Assembly (NCBI RefSeq): GCF_947496195.1
Contig: NZ_CANMBY010000003.1
Span: 186,001 to 250,000, forward strand
Reading direction: 5' to 3'
Origin: an uncultured Polaribacter sp.
GTDB lineage: Bacteria > Bacteroidota > Bacteroidia > Flavobacteriales > Flavobacteriaceae
DNA length: 64,000 bases
Both the position numbers and the translations under genes were made by a program. This document shows positions 8,436 through 17,231 of this stretch, one piece after another. Numbering within the stretch: the stretch's first letter is position 1; every line of letters begins with the position of its first letter. The notes beneath the pieces are model-generated. The model was not told where the DNA came from, did not search any database, and was given only the letters and a program-made list of their open reading frames with translations.

Positions 8436-9824
8436 TTATTTACCAATACAAAAGTTGCTAAAGATATGCCCTAGTATATCTTTATCTACATCATAGTCTC
8501 CTGTTATTGTGCCTAAATGACGCAAACACTCTCTTATATCAATAGAGAATAAGTCTGTAGAAATTTCTAAATCTATACCTTCTTTAACAGATTGTATGGC
8601 TAGAAGAGCATTATTTAAAGCTTCAAAATGACGAGAATTGGTAACAATTGTTTCATTATTACTTAATGCACCAATATTTACTAGAGAAATTAATTCGTTT
8701 TTTAAATCTTCTATTCCTGTTTTATTTTTTGCAGAAAGAAGAATTAAATTGTCTATTTCAGATTCTAGAGCATTTCTATCATTATTAGAAATTAAATCTA
8801 TTTTATTAGCAATCACTAATAACCTTTTATTTGGAAATCGTTTTTTTATTAGATCTATTTCTTGCTTTCTTTGAGATTTTTTCTCAGTTCTAGCATCTAT
8901 TAAGAAAATTATTAATTGAGCATTTTCTGCTTTTTCATAAGCTTTTTTAATACCAATATTTTCTACAACATCTTCAGTTTCTCTTATACCTGCTGTATCT
9001 ATAAATCTAAATATAACTCCGTTTATACTTATTTCATCTTCTATGGCATCTCTTGTGGTACCAGCTATATCAGATACAATTGCTTTTTCTTCATTTAGCA
9101 AGGCGTTTAATAAAGTTGATTTACCAACATTTGGTTCACCAATAATAGCAACAGGTATTCCATTTTTCATGGCATTTCCAAAAGCAAAAGAATCTATTAA
9201 CCTTTTTAGCACATATGTTATTTTAGCAACTAGTTCTTTAAATTGAGTTCTATCTGCAAACTCAACATCTTCTCCAGAAAAATCTAGTTCTAACTCAATT
9301 AATGCAGCAAAATCTAATAGTTTACTTCTTAATTCTTTTAATTCGTTTGTAATTCCACCTCGCATTTGCTGAATAGCCATTTGATGACTAGCAGCAGAAT
9401 TAGAAGCAATAACATCTGCAACAGCTTCTGCTTGAGATAAATCCATTTTACCATTTAAAAATGCACGCATAGTAAATTCACCATTATCAGCCATTCTACA
9501 TCCATTTTTAAGAAATAATTGAATAATTTCTTTTTGAATGTAGGCAGAACCATGACATGAAATTTCTACTACATTTTCTCCTGTATAAGAATTAGGATTT
9601 TTAAAAACAGAAACCAAAACTTCATCTAAAACATCATTATCATTTATAATATGGCCTAAATGAATTGTATGAGATTTTTGATTTTGTAATGTTTTTCCTT
9701 TTTTAATTGATTTAAAGAAAGTATCTACAATTGTAATTGCATTTTCACCTGAAAGACGAATAACAGCAATTGCACCTATACCAGAAGGTGTTGCTAATGC
9801 TATTATAGTATCGTTTTTTATCAT
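8436..9824 (-). CDS. mnmE: tRNA uridine-5-carboxymethylaminomethyl modification GTPase MnmE
   Basis: 463 residues from the chosen start at 9824 (MIKNDTIIAL); an ATG five codons further upstream is possible but would put extra residues ahead of the conserved TIIALATPSGIGAIAVIRLSG opening. MnmE with MnmG modifies the wobble uridine of some tRNAs. Visible features are the folate-binding N-terminal domain, a helical domain, the inserted G domain (GEPNVGKST, TTRD switch, DTAGIRET, NKID), and the C-terminal FCIGK whose Cys is needed for catalysis. Length is normal. A TATTTTTG box ends only four bases before this ATG, so the transcript may be leaderless or very short-leadered. A terminator hairpin separates it from the next gene upstream. 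Confidence 0.95.
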   Translation of the reverse strand: MIKNDTIIALATPSGIGAIAVIRLSGENAITIVDTFFKSIKKGKTLQNQKSHTIHLGHIINDNDVLDEVLVSVFKNPNSYTGENVVEISCHGSAYIQKEIIQLFLKNGCRMADNGEFTMRAFLNGKMDLSQAEAVADVIASNSAASHQMAIQQMRGGITNELKELRSKLLDFAALIELELDFSGEDVEFADRTQFKELVAKITYVLKRLIDSFAFGNAMKNGIPVAIIGEPNVGKSTLLNALLNEEKAIVSDIAGTTRDAIEDEISINGVIFRFIDTAGIRETEDVVENIGIKKAYEKAENAQLIIFLIDARTEKKSQRKQEIDLIKKRFPNKRLLVIANKIDLISNNDRNALESEIDNLILLSAKNKTGIEDLKNELISLVNIGALSNNETIVTNSRHFEALNNALLAIQSVKEGIDLEISTDLFSIDIRECLRHLGTITGDYDVDKDILGHIFSNFCIGK

Positions 9825-9828
9825 ATTG

Positions 9829-9836
9829 CAAAAATA
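9829..9836 (-). promoter_or_regulatory. Candidate -7 promoter box abutting the mnmE start
   Basis: On the minus strand the sequence reads TATTTTTG, then CAAT, then ATG. It matches TAnnTTTG exactly. Transcription normally begins about 6-8 bases after the box, which would fall at or inside the start codon. No good -33 TTTG was found at the usual distance, so this may be chance in AT-rich DNA. Confidence 0.4.
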
Positions 9837-9857
9837 CATAAAGATTTATCAGAAAAT

Positions 9858-9892
9858 AAAAAAGCTTAATACTTTACGTATTAAGCTTTTTT
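9858..9892 (-). terminator. Rho-independent terminator, 15-bp stem
   Basis: Perfect inverted repeat with arms 9858-9872 and 9878-9892 and a 5-base loop, flanked by A and T runs so that it can act in both directions. It lies after the stop of the 9915-10463 gene and before mnmE, so it most likely ends that gene's transcript. Confidence 0.85.
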
Positions 9893-9914
9893 AAAAGTGT
9901 TATGTATTTATAAA

Positions 9915-10463
9915 TTACATTCTATTGTAATTAGAAATCTTTACTTCTATCTTTTCACCATCAGTCAATTCAATTGTATAATTACCTTCTGCTTTTACTC
10001 TATTTTTTCTAACATTAGTATATCTGTACATTGTACTATTATCCCAAATGTTTTTTACATATAAATTATCTTTATCTGTTAAAATGATAATTCCGTCTTT
10101 TGTTAAAGTAAAGTCTAAATCATAGTCTTCCGACTTTTCATAATCAAATTTTACTTCTTGATCAAACATTTCATCGGCATCCATATCTAATTTAATAGTT
10201 TTGGTTACTTGTGTTGGCATAAAGATAATATCTTGATTTAACTCATATCTATCTTTTGGGTCTAACATTACTGGAGTGTAGACTTCTGTTAATACGATTT
10301 GTTTAATCTCATCTGTTTCATATTCATCTGTTTCTGCATCAGCAATAATTACTTCTTTTACTGTCCAGTTGTCAGATATTTTTGGATTTCCATCATCAGA
10401 TTGTGCAAATATTGTTGATATTGACATAAATAATGCGAATGCTGTAAATTTTAAATTTTTCAT
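9915..10463 (-). CDS. Secreted protein of unknown function
   Basis: 182 residues. The signal peptide spans about residues 1-20 (LFMSISTIFAQ then SDDGNP). The mature protein is rich in Asp, Glu and Lys and has alternating beta-like segments (VKFDYEKSEDYDLDFTLTK, KDNLYVKNIWDNSTMYRYT), with no cysteine pattern or catalytic motif I recognise. It stands alone: 51 bases after the MscS-like gene's end side and followed by a strong terminator. The location would be periplasm or outer face. I do not recognise the family. Confidence 0.6.
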   Translation of the reverse strand: MKNLKFTAFALFMSISTIFAQSDDGNPKISDNWTVKEVIIADAETDEYETDEIKQIVLTEVYTPVMLDPKDRYELNQDIIFMPTQVTKTIKLDMDADEMFDQEVKFDYEKSEDYDLDFTLTKDGIIILTDKDNLYVKNIWDNSTMYRYTNVRKNRVKAEGNYTIELTDGEKIEVKISNYNRM

Positions 10464-10514
10464 AATTTTTTTGTTTTTAGATTAATAATTTTCTTGTTTA
10501 ACTCATTGTTTCTC

Positions 10515-11396
10515 CTAGTTAGCGGATATCTTTTGCTTAGCAATTTCTTTAATATTTAATTTATTATTTTCTACAAATTCTAGAGTTCTCATTGGGAATG
10601 GTATATTAATACCTTCTTTATCAAACGCTTTTTTAATTTGTATAATAGCTTTACTTTTTGCTTTTAATCTTTCTAAAGCATTTTCAGAATCTACCCAAAA
10701 TCTGCAGATAAAATTTATAGAACTATCTCCAAACTCTGTAAAATAGAATTCTACCTGTTTATTTATTTTTTCTTGATTAAAATTATCTGTAATCGTTGTT
10801 TTTGTTAACGCTTCAACTTTTTCTAAATCAGCACCATATTCTACACCACATTCAATTGTAATTCTCATTTTAGTAGTTAAAGAATAGTTTTTAAAAGGGT
10901 TTTCTAATATGGTTTTATTAGGTATTACAACCATATTATTATCTGCTTCTTTTATTACAAAATAATTTAAGTTTATATCGATAACTTCACCTGCATAACC
11001 ATTTGTTTCTACCCAATTACCAATATTTAAATTTTTTCTAAAAGATAAAACTATACCAGATATTGTATTAGAAAGTGTACCCTGTAAAGCTAAACCTACA
11101 ACAATACCAGAAACCCCTGCTGCAGAAACTATAGTTTTAAGAGTGTCATCAAATTTTAAAATAGTCATTGCAAAATACAATCCTATCAAGAAAATAAATG
11201 CTGAAGCTATTCTTGAAACCAAATTTCTTACAGATTCTTGTTTTATTTTACCTCCTATTGTTTTATATACAAACCTATTAATAGCTCTCGAAGCAAAATA
11301 AGAGATTATTAATACTACTAATGCTATAGCAATATTGGGTATGTTTTTTATAAATAAATCTTTCCAGGTATTTAATTTTTCTAATACTTTTTCCAT
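10515..11396 (-). CDS. Small-conductance mechanosensitive channel, MscS family
   Basis: 293 residues, the normal size for a minimal MscS. Three hydrophobic helices occupy about residues 15-115; the third is the Gly/Ala-rich pore helix (VSAAGVSGIVVGLALQGTLSNTISGIVLS in two runs, GVSGIVVGLALQ and TLSNTISGIV). A beta domain follows (GNWVETNGYAGEVIDINLNY, VVIPNKTILENPFKNYS) and then an alpha/beta domain ending near residue 285. It is a homoheptameric inner-membrane channel that opens on hypo-osmotic shock to release solutes. It starts only 8 bases from the end of the dps gene upstream, so both may share a transcript linked to stress. Confidence 0.92.
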   Translation of the reverse strand: MEKVLEKLNTWKDLFIKNIPNIAIALVVLIISYFASRAINRFVYKTIGGKIKQESVRNLVSRIASAFIFLIGLYFAMTILKFDDTLKTIVSAAGVSGIVVGLALQGTLSNTISGIVLSFRKNLNIGNWVETNGYAGEVIDINLNYFVIKEADNNMVVIPNKTILENPFKNYSLTTKMRITIECGVEYGADLEKVEALTKTTITDNFNQEKINKQVEFYFTEFGDSSINFICRFWVDSENALERLKAKSKAIIQIKKAFDKEGINIPFPMRTLEFVENNKLNIKEIAKQKISAN

Positions 11397-11403
11397 TTTT
11401 CTT

Positions 11404-11904
11404 TTACTTTACAAAACTTGTGTTAAATTCTTCTTTTGTATGCTTAGACCAAGCATTTAACATCCAAGTAGATTTTTCTAATTCTCTTATATAAGCACCA
11501 ATCATATCTACAGTTCCTTCGTCTTTAGCTTTGGTTGCTCTTTCTATAATTTTACCTAATTGTTCTAATATTATTTTATTATCATTAATAATATCTGCTA
11601 CCATTTCTTCATCAGTTAATAAAGGACTAGATTCTTTAATTCTAGAAACTTCAATATAATCTGATAATTTACTGATTGGATGATATTTTAAAGTAACTAT
11701 TCTTTCTGCAACTTCATCAATCTTTACTCTTGTTTCATTATACATTTCTTCAAATCTATTATGAAGATCGAAAAAATTTTTACCCAAAATGTTCCAATGA
11801 AAATTTCTTAATTTTTGATAGTGAACATGATAATCTGCTAGTAGCACATTTAGTTCAGATACTACTGGCAGTACTTTTTGATTGTCTATGTTTAAATAAT
11901 TCAT
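11404..11904 (-). CDS. dps: Dps/ferritin-like DNA-protection protein
   Basis: 166 residues, typical for Dps. The ferroxidase ligands characteristic of the family are visible in NFHWNILGKNFFDLHNRFEEMYNE, given in parts: FHWNILG with the conserved His, and DLHNRFEEMY with Asp and Glu. Dps forms a 12-subunit shell that oxidises ferrous iron with hydrogen peroxide and stores it, protecting DNA. A LDAWS-like C-terminal segment (WMLNAWSKHTKEEF) is also typical. It is followed after 7 bases by the MscS-family gene. The region upstream to 12064 is AT-rich with no clear promoter that I could match. Confidence 0.92.
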   Translation of the reverse strand: MNYLNIDNQKVLPVVSELNVLLADYHVHYQKLRNFHWNILGKNFFDLHNRFEEMYNETRVKIDEVAERIVTLKYHPISKLSDYIEVSRIKESSPLLTDEEMVADIINDNKIILEQLGKIIERATKAKDEGTVDMIGAYIRELEKSTWMLNAWSKHTKEEFNTSFVK

Positions 11905-12064
11905 TTTGTATTGTTTTAATTTCTTCTCTACAAAAGTATAATAGATATAAACCTTCTATTTGCTCTTATAATTTTTATCTTAACTCATTTCATAAAATCT
12001 GTTCTCATTTCCTATTTTTGTAACAACAGAATAATTTTTGCGTCAAATAAATAAAACTTATAAA

Positions 12065-12406
12065 ATGATGAGAGAAGATAAACAACTACTTGTATTAACA
12101 CATTTAAGCCAATTACTAGATTTTGTTTCTGGTGTTGGAGGTTTTATTGTGCCTTTAATTATTTGGTTAATAAAAAAAGATGAAATTGTAGATATGGATA
12201 GACAAGGAAAAGAAATTTTAAACTTTAGAATATCTATGTTTATTTACATATTAATATGTATCCCTTTAATTTTACTGTTAGGATTGGGTATTCTAGGATT
12301 AATAGTAATAGGTTTCTTTTATTTAATTTTTCCTATTGTAAATGCTGTAAGAGTAAGTAATGGTCAAGAACCTAATTATCCTTTAACTTTAAAAATTATT
12401 AAATAG
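12065..12406 (+). CDS. DUF4870 small membrane protein
   Basis: 113 residues from ATG at 12065; the frame extends nine codons upstream to a TTG, but MMREDKQLLVLTHLSQLLDF is how this family normally begins. Three hydrophobic segments are visible (about 15-35, 55-80 and 82-100) with the family motif QEPNYPLTLKI near the end and VPLIIWLIKKDEIVDMDRQGKE in the middle, given as IIWLIKKDE and DRQGKE. The function of DUF4870 proteins is unknown; they are probably inner-membrane. The 3' end overlaps the convergent DUF4268 gene by 8 bases. Confidence 0.8.
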   Translation: MMREDKQLLVLTHLSQLLDFVSGVGGFIVPLIIWLIKKDEIVDMDRQGKEILNFRISMFIYILICIPLILLLGLGILGLIVIGFFYLIFPIVNAVRVSNGQEPNYPLTLKIIK

Positions 12407-12830
12407 ATTTTATAAAATCTTCATATTCTATGAAGAATAGCTCAAATTTAGACATATTTTCGTAGAAAAATTCGTAGCAATCTCTCCATGAATTTTTATT
12501 ATAAATGCTAAATTTTTGTTGATGAGGAATGTATATTCTATAAATTACTTTTCCATTTTCTAATTCATAGTTATTATCGAAAATAACTTCAGGAATTTCA
12601 TTTTCTAATAATGATTTAAGAGAAAGCATTTGATCATAATACATCAAATTGGTTAATTCATCTGGATTTTCTATATCAAAACAAACCATTGCTTTTTTTC
12701 TATCTGCAAGAAATTTAAAAGCAACTCCTTTTATTTTTGTATTGTAGAGTAACCATTTTCTAGGAAATGATTTTCCAAAACTTGTCCAAAACTCTTTTCT
12801 TAACCTAGCTGATTCTTCTTTAGAAAACAC
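12399..12830 (-). CDS. DUF4268 family protein
   Basis: 143 residues, soluble, no signal peptide. The segments RLRKEFWTSFGKSFPRKWL, KGVAFKFLADRKKAMVCFDI and a Trp-rich C-terminus (NSWRDCYEFFYENMSKFELFF) match the DUF4268 family as seen in flavobacteria. In other bacteria this domain is found near restriction and nuclease proteins, but here nothing around it points to DNA metabolism. Its ATG overlaps the stop of miaE by one base, so it is likely translated from the miaE transcript. Function unknown. Confidence 0.75.
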   Translation of the reverse strand: MFSKEESARLRKEFWTSFGKSFPRKWLLYNTKIKGVAFKFLADRKKAMVCFDIENPDELTNLMYYDQMLSLKSLLENEIPEVIFDNNYELENGKVIYRIYIPHQQKFSIYNKNSWRDCYEFFYENMSKFELFFIEYEDFIKSI

Positions 12831-13411
12831 TATCCATGAATTTTTGCAAGTTTTCCTCTTTCACGCATTAATTCAGACTCAAAATTCAAAAGTGCATTCC
12901 ATTTTTTATCTACGATTTCTCTATCTTGATATTGTCTTGCAAACTTTAAAAAAGTAGTGTAATGGTTAGCTTCAGAAATCATTAAGTTTTTATAAAACTT
13001 TTTTAGTTCAACGTCTTCCATATTTTCAGAAAAAACTTTAAATCGCTCACAGCTTCTGGCCTCTATGAGAGCAGCAACCAATAATCTTTGAATTAAGGCA
13101 TCTGTTCTATCTTTTGTTTTAGGAAAGAATTTTTGTAATCGAACAGCATAATCGTTTTTTTGTTCACGCCCTAAAACCATCCCTCTTTTTACCATTAATA
13201 AATGTACCATTTTAAAATGCTGCATTTCTTCAATAGCAATGTTGCTCATTTCTTTAACTAACTCAGTTTCTTCTGAATAATTTATAATTAAGGATACTGC
13301 ATTAGAAGCAGCTTTTTGCTCTAAAAAAGCATGATCTGTAAGTATTTGCTGCAAATTGTCTTTTGCTATTTCTGCCCAAGAAGTTTCTGTATCAAATTGT
13401 AAACCTAACAT
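12830..13411 (-). CDS. miaE: tRNA-(ms2io6A)-hydroxylase MiaE
   Basis: 193 residues. MiaE is a non-haem di-iron monooxygenase that hydroxylates 2-methylthio-N6-isopentenyl-adenosine at position 37 of tRNAs reading codons that start with U. Four-helix ferritin-like fold with two ExxH iron motifs visible: EEMQHF and SEANHYTTF, plus the early EQKAASNAVSLI helix that carries another Glu ligand. The upstream step enzyme MiaA is also in this window (19078-20001). It is first in a two-gene unit with the DUF4268 gene. A -7 box lies just upstream of the start. Confidence 0.9.
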   Translation of the reverse strand: MLGLQFDTETSWAEIAKDNLQQILTDHAFLEQKAASNAVSLIINYSEETELVKEMSNIAIEEMQHFKMVHLLMVKRGMVLGREQKNDYAVRLQKFFPKTKDRTDALIQRLLVAALIEARSCERFKVFSENMEDVELKKFYKNLMISEANHYTTFLKFARQYQDREIVDKKWNALLNFESELMRERGKLAKIHG

Positions 13412-13425
13412 AAATTATTTTTTTG

Positions 13426-13433
13426 CAAAATTA
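13426..13433 (-). promoter_or_regulatory. Candidate -7 promoter box for miaE
   Basis: The minus strand reads TAATTTTG, an exact TAnnTTTG match, 14 bases from the start codon. A TTTG lies 25 bases upstream (13459-13462), somewhat further than usual for the -33 box. Confidence 0.45.
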
Positions 13434-13497
13434 GAGATAATTTCAATTTAGAAACTTGCAAATCGTATATTTTTTATAACTTAGTTTTTTTTACAAT

Positions 13498-15342
13498 ATG
13501 ATTGAATTAGCAGGAATTATTATCTTAGGTATATTAGCTCAATGGGTTGCATGGAAGTTTAAAATACCTGCAATATTACCTTTAATATTAATAGGATTAT
13601 TAGTAGGCCCAATAGCAGCAACGTATTTAACTGAAGATGGATCTAAATGGATAGAACCAATATGGAATGGAGAAAAAGGCTTATTTCCTGGTGATTATCT
13701 TTATTATTTTGTGTCTTTAGCTATTAGTATTATTCTTTTTGAAGGAGGATTAACTTTAAAAAGAAGTGAAATAAAAAATTTAGGACCTGTAATTACAAAG
13801 CTCATTACTTTAGGTTCTGCTATTACTTTTTTTGGAGCAGGTATAGTTGCTCATTTAATTTTCGATTTAAGTTGGGAATTATCTTTCCTTTTTTCAGGCT
13901 TAATTATTGTTACAGGACCAACAGTGATTACTCCAATTTTAAGAAACATCCCTTTAAAAAGAGATATTTCTACTGTTTTAAAATGGGAAGGTATTTTAAT
14001 TGACCCAATAGGAGCACTTGTTGCTGTATTAGTTTTCGAATTTATAAGTGTTGGTGGAGGTGGAGGTTTTACCAAAACTGCTTTAATTGAATTTGGTAAA
14101 ATTTTACTTTTTGGAACAACATTTGGTTTCACATTTGCTCATGCTTTAGCTTATGCTGTAAATAAGAAAATGATACCCCATTATTTATTAAATGTAGTAT
14201 CCTTATCAGCAGTATTATTAGTTTTTGTAGAATCTGAAATTTTTGCTCATGAATCTGGATTATTAGCTGTAGTAGTAATGGGTATGGTTTTAGGAAATGG
14301 AAAACTTAATAATATTAAAGAGTTACTTTATTTTAAAGAATCTTTAAGTGTATTGCTTATTTCAATTCTATTTATTTTACTTGCAGCTAATATTAATATG
14401 GAAGCTTTAATGCTTTTATATACATGGAAAACAGCAGTGTTATTTGCTATTGTAGTTTTTCTTATAAGACCTTTAGCCGTCTTTTCTAGTACGTTAAACT
14501 CTAAATTAAAATTACAAGAAAAATTATTTATTAGTTGGGTTGGTCCTAGAGGTATAGTTGCAGCTGGTATTGCTTCTCTTTTTGGAAGTAAATTGATTAA
14601 ACAAGGTGTTGAAGGTGCAGAATATATTACTCCTCTAGTATTTATGATTGTATTAGGTACTGTTTTATTAAATGCAACTACTGCTAGATTATTTGCAAAA
14701 TTAGTAGGTGTTTTCTTAACGAAATCTAATGCTATATTGTTGGTTGGTGCTTCAAATCCTTCTAGATTAATAGCAAGTTATTTACGAGATAAAGGCAAAC
14801 GAGTAGTTTTAATAGATTCTAATAAAAACTTTATTAAACAAGCACAAGATGATGATTTAGAAGCGCTTAATGTAAATATTTATGACGATGAATTGTCAGA
14901 TAATATTGAGTTGAGTGATGTTGGTTATTTAATTGCCATAACTGGTAATGATGCAGTAAATAAATATGCGCTTGCTAATTTTTCTAAAATATTTGGAGAA
15001 CATGGTTCTTTTAGATTAGCGTCATCCATAGAAATTTTAAATGCAACAGAAGAAGAAAGACAAAAGTTCTTTACTCCTAAAGATGACTATATTAATTTAA
15101 GTGAAGCTTTTAGAGAAAACCCAAATATTATTGAGGTTAAAATAAAGAATGAAACTGAGTACTCTAATATTTTAAATCTATTAGCTAAAGAAGAAAAATC
15201 TATTCCACTTTTTATAGAGAATACAAAAGGTATTTATTTAATATCTGAATTTGAAAAAGAAGGTTTTGAAAAGAAAGATGTGGTACTTTCTTATTTAGGT
15301 AAAAATATTGGAGATACTTATAAATCTAATTCGAAAGTCTGA
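13498..15342 (+). CDS. CPA-type Na+(K+)/H+ antiporter with C-terminal RCK-like domain
   Basis: 614 residues. Residues 1 to about 405 form a 12-13 helix cation/proton exchanger domain; FEGGLTLKRSEIK, a conserved TGPTVITPILR segment and SWVGPRGIVAAGIASLF are hallmarks of the NhaP/KefB-type families. Residues about 412-520 look like a Rossmann RCK/TrkA-N domain (NAILLVGASNPSRLIASYL, VVLIDSN), although the usual GxGxxG is altered to GASNPS, so nucleotide binding is uncertain. The remainder is a short regulatory tail. It exports monovalent cations across the inner membrane in exchange for protons. Its last 25 bases overlap the convergent dnaX end. Confidence 0.85.
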   Translation: MIELAGIIILGILAQWVAWKFKIPAILPLILIGLLVGPIAATYLTEDGSKWIEPIWNGEKGLFPGDYLYYFVSLAISIILFEGGLTLKRSEIKNLGPVITKLITLGSAITFFGAGIVAHLIFDLSWELSFLFSGLIIVTGPTVITPILRNIPLKRDISTVLKWEGILIDPIGALVAVLVFEFISVGGGGGFTKTALIEFGKILLFGTTFGFTFAHALAYAVNKKMIPHYLLNVVSLSAVLLVFVESEIFAHESGLLAVVVMGMVLGNGKLNNIKELLYFKESLSVLLISILFILLAANINMEALMLLYTWKTAVLFAIVVFLIRPLAVFSSTLNSKLKLQEKLFISWVGPRGIVAAGIASLFGSKLIKQGVEGAEYITPLVFMIVLGTVLLNATTARLFAKLVGVFLTKSNAILLVGASNPSRLIASYLRDKGKRVVLIDSNKNFIKQAQDDDLEALNVNIYDDELSDNIELSDVGYLIAITGNDAVNKYALANFSKIFGEHGSFRLASSIEILNATEEERQKFFTPKDDYINLSEAFRENPNIIEVKIKNETEYSNILNLLAKEEKSIPLFIENTKGIYLISEFEKEGFEKKDVVLSYLGKNIGDTYKSNSKV

Positions 15343-17015
15343 CGTAATTTTTCTAAAAGAGGGTTTTTTTCTTTTAGTTTGTTAAACTTCTCTTGAGGAG
15401 TATAAGCAAACTTTTTTTCTTTTTTCTCGTTTAAAATTAAATGAATTTCAATTCCATAATTATTTAATTTTTCTCTAAGAAATTTTAGTAGTTTTGGTTT
15501 TCCTTTTAAAAATTGATCTTTCATTAACTTGTTAGGCACAGAAAAAACAATTTTAAACTTATTTTCTAGAACTGGCTCATCAGTCGCTATAATTGCTGCC
15601 ATACTATTTTCACCTCTTTTTTGCAAAGATGTTACATATTCTTTCCAAACGTTTTGTAATATTTTTTCAGTAAAAACCTCTTTTGGATGATTGTCAAAAT
15701 TTTCTTGAACAGCATTCTTTTTTACATCATTTTTTTGATGTACACTTTTTAAAGAATAAATAGATCTTCTTCTTTCAACTGATTTTAAAACAGGTTTTTC
15801 TAATATAGGTTTAGCAACTTCTATTTGTTTTTCAGTAGGTTTAGAAACAGATACTTTTTCTTTTTCAATTAAAGTGTTTACTACTTTTTTTGCAGGTGAA
15901 AGTGCTTGGAAAAATGTTGCAGGAATTATGTAGTTAGCTGACTTTTTTTTTTCTCCATCAAAAGTGATAGAGGCAATTTGCATAAGTGTAAGTTCAACTA
16001 ATAATCTTTGATTTTTACTTGCTCTATAATTTAAATCACAGTCATTTGCTTTTTCTATAGCTTGCATTAAAAATGGAACACTTGCTTTGCTAGCTTGATT
16101 TAAATACTTCTTTTTTGCAGTATCACCAACTTCAAGTAAAGTAATAGTCTGTTTGTCTTTAGCAACCAATAAATCTCTAAAATGGCTAGCTAAACCGTTT
16201 ATAAAATGATGACCTTCAAAACCCTTTGCTAATATTGAATTAAAAGCATTTAATACATCTGGAATCTTGTTTTCTAAAAGTAAGTCTGTCATTTTAAAAT
16301 AAGAATCGTAATCTAATACATTCAAATTTTCTGTAACAGCTTCTCTTGTTAAATTTGAACCAGAAAAACTAACAACTCTATCAAAAATAGAAAGTGCATC
16401 ACGCATTGCACCATCTGCTTTTTGAGCAATAATATGTAAAGCATCATCGTCTGCTGTTATATTTTCTTTCTCACAAATTACTTTTAAATAATTTTTTGCA
16501 TCTAAAACTCCAATTCTTTTAAAATCAAAGATTTGACAACGAGATAAAATTGTAGGAATTATTTTATGTTTTTCTGTGGTTGCCAAAATAAAAATAGCGT
16601 GTGCAGGAGGCTCTTCTAATGTTTTTAAAAATGCATTAAAAGCAGCTTGAGAAAGCATGTGAACCTCATCTATAATGTAAACTTTGTATTTACCTGTTTG
16701 TGGAGGTATACGAACTTGATCTGTAAGACTTCTAATATCGTCTACAGAATTATTAGATGCAGCATCTAACTCAAAAACATTAAAAGCAAAATCTTCTTCT
16801 TCAGGATGGTTACTGTCTTGTAAGTTTATTTTTTTTGCCAATATTCTAGCACATGAAGTCTTACCAACTCCTCTAGGTCCTGTAAATAAAAGTGCTTGTG
16901 CTAAGTGATTATTTTTTATAGCATTTTCTAACGTATTTGTTATGGCTTGTTGCCCTACAACATCCTCAAAATTTTGAGGTCTATATTTACGCGCAGAAAC
17001 TATAAAATGCTCCAT
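15318..17015 (-). CDS. dnaX: DNA polymerase III subunit gamma/tau
   Basis: 565 residues. The clamp-loader ATPase has Walker A GPRGVGKTS, Walker B IDEVHML, sensor 1 ATTEKHKI and the SRC finger LSRCQIFDF. The bacterial zinc module, normally four cysteines after the Walker A helix, is not there: the loop reads NLQDSNHPEEEDFAFNVF with no Cys. That variant is, from my knowledge of the family, usual in flavobacteria. Residues about 365-450 are a low-complexity Lys/Glu/Val linker, and the end is a tau-like C-terminal domain. No slippery A-rich frameshift signal for gamma was convincing. The 3' end overlaps the antiporter gene. Confidence 0.95.
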   Translation of the reverse strand: MEHFIVSARKYRPQNFEDVVGQQAITNTLENAIKNNHLAQALLFTGPRGVGKTSCARILAKKINLQDSNHPEEEDFAFNVFELDAASNNSVDDIRSLTDQVRIPPQTGKYKVYIIDEVHMLSQAAFNAFLKTLEEPPAHAIFILATTEKHKIIPTILSRCQIFDFKRIGVLDAKNYLKVICEKENITADDDALHIIAQKADGAMRDALSIFDRVVSFSGSNLTREAVTENLNVLDYDSYFKMTDLLLENKIPDVLNAFNSILAKGFEGHHFINGLASHFRDLLVAKDKQTITLLEVGDTAKKKYLNQASKASVPFLMQAIEKANDCDLNYRASKNQRLLVELTLMQIASITFDGEKKKSANYIIPATFFQALSPAKKVVNTLIEKEKVSVSKPTEKQIEVAKPILEKPVLKSVERRRSIYSLKSVHQKNDVKKNAVQENFDNHPKEVFTEKILQNVWKEYVTSLQKRGENSMAAIIATDEPVLENKFKIVFSVPNKLMKDQFLKGKPKLLKFLREKLNNYGIEIHLILNEKKEKKFAYTPQEKFNKLKEKNPLLEKLRQTFELDL

Positions 17016-17173
17016 AATTCAATTAGGTTCTTACTACAAAAGTAACTATCTACTTACGGTTTTACAACTTGGTTTCTTAACAAAATGCTAAAGTTGTAAA
17101 CAAATTGTATGGTGTTGATAATACTATCGACAAAAAGTATAGATCGAGTTTTTAAATCGAGTTAATTGTTCAG

Positions 17174-17212
17174 AAATTTGTACCAAGAAAAATTTTTTCT
17201 TGGTACAAATTT
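17174..17212. repeat. Perfect 39-bp palindrome (19-bp arms) in the dnaX-msrA divergent region
   Basis: Arms 17174-17192 and 17194-17212 are exact reverse complements around one central base. The outer half of each arm carries TTGTACCAAG. It lies 20 bases before the msrA start codon and 159 bases from the dnaX start. It could be a bidirectional terminator-like hairpin, an attenuator in the msrA leader, or a dimeric operator. The dyad in AT-rich DNA is far longer than chance would suggest. Confidence 0.75.
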
Positions 17213-17231
17213 TATTAATAAAAATAAATAC

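Noticed and set aside
12038..12064. TTG start that extends the DUF4870 protein by nine residues
   Set aside because: The extra residues are not typical for the family, and an ATG follows with the conserved opening sequence.
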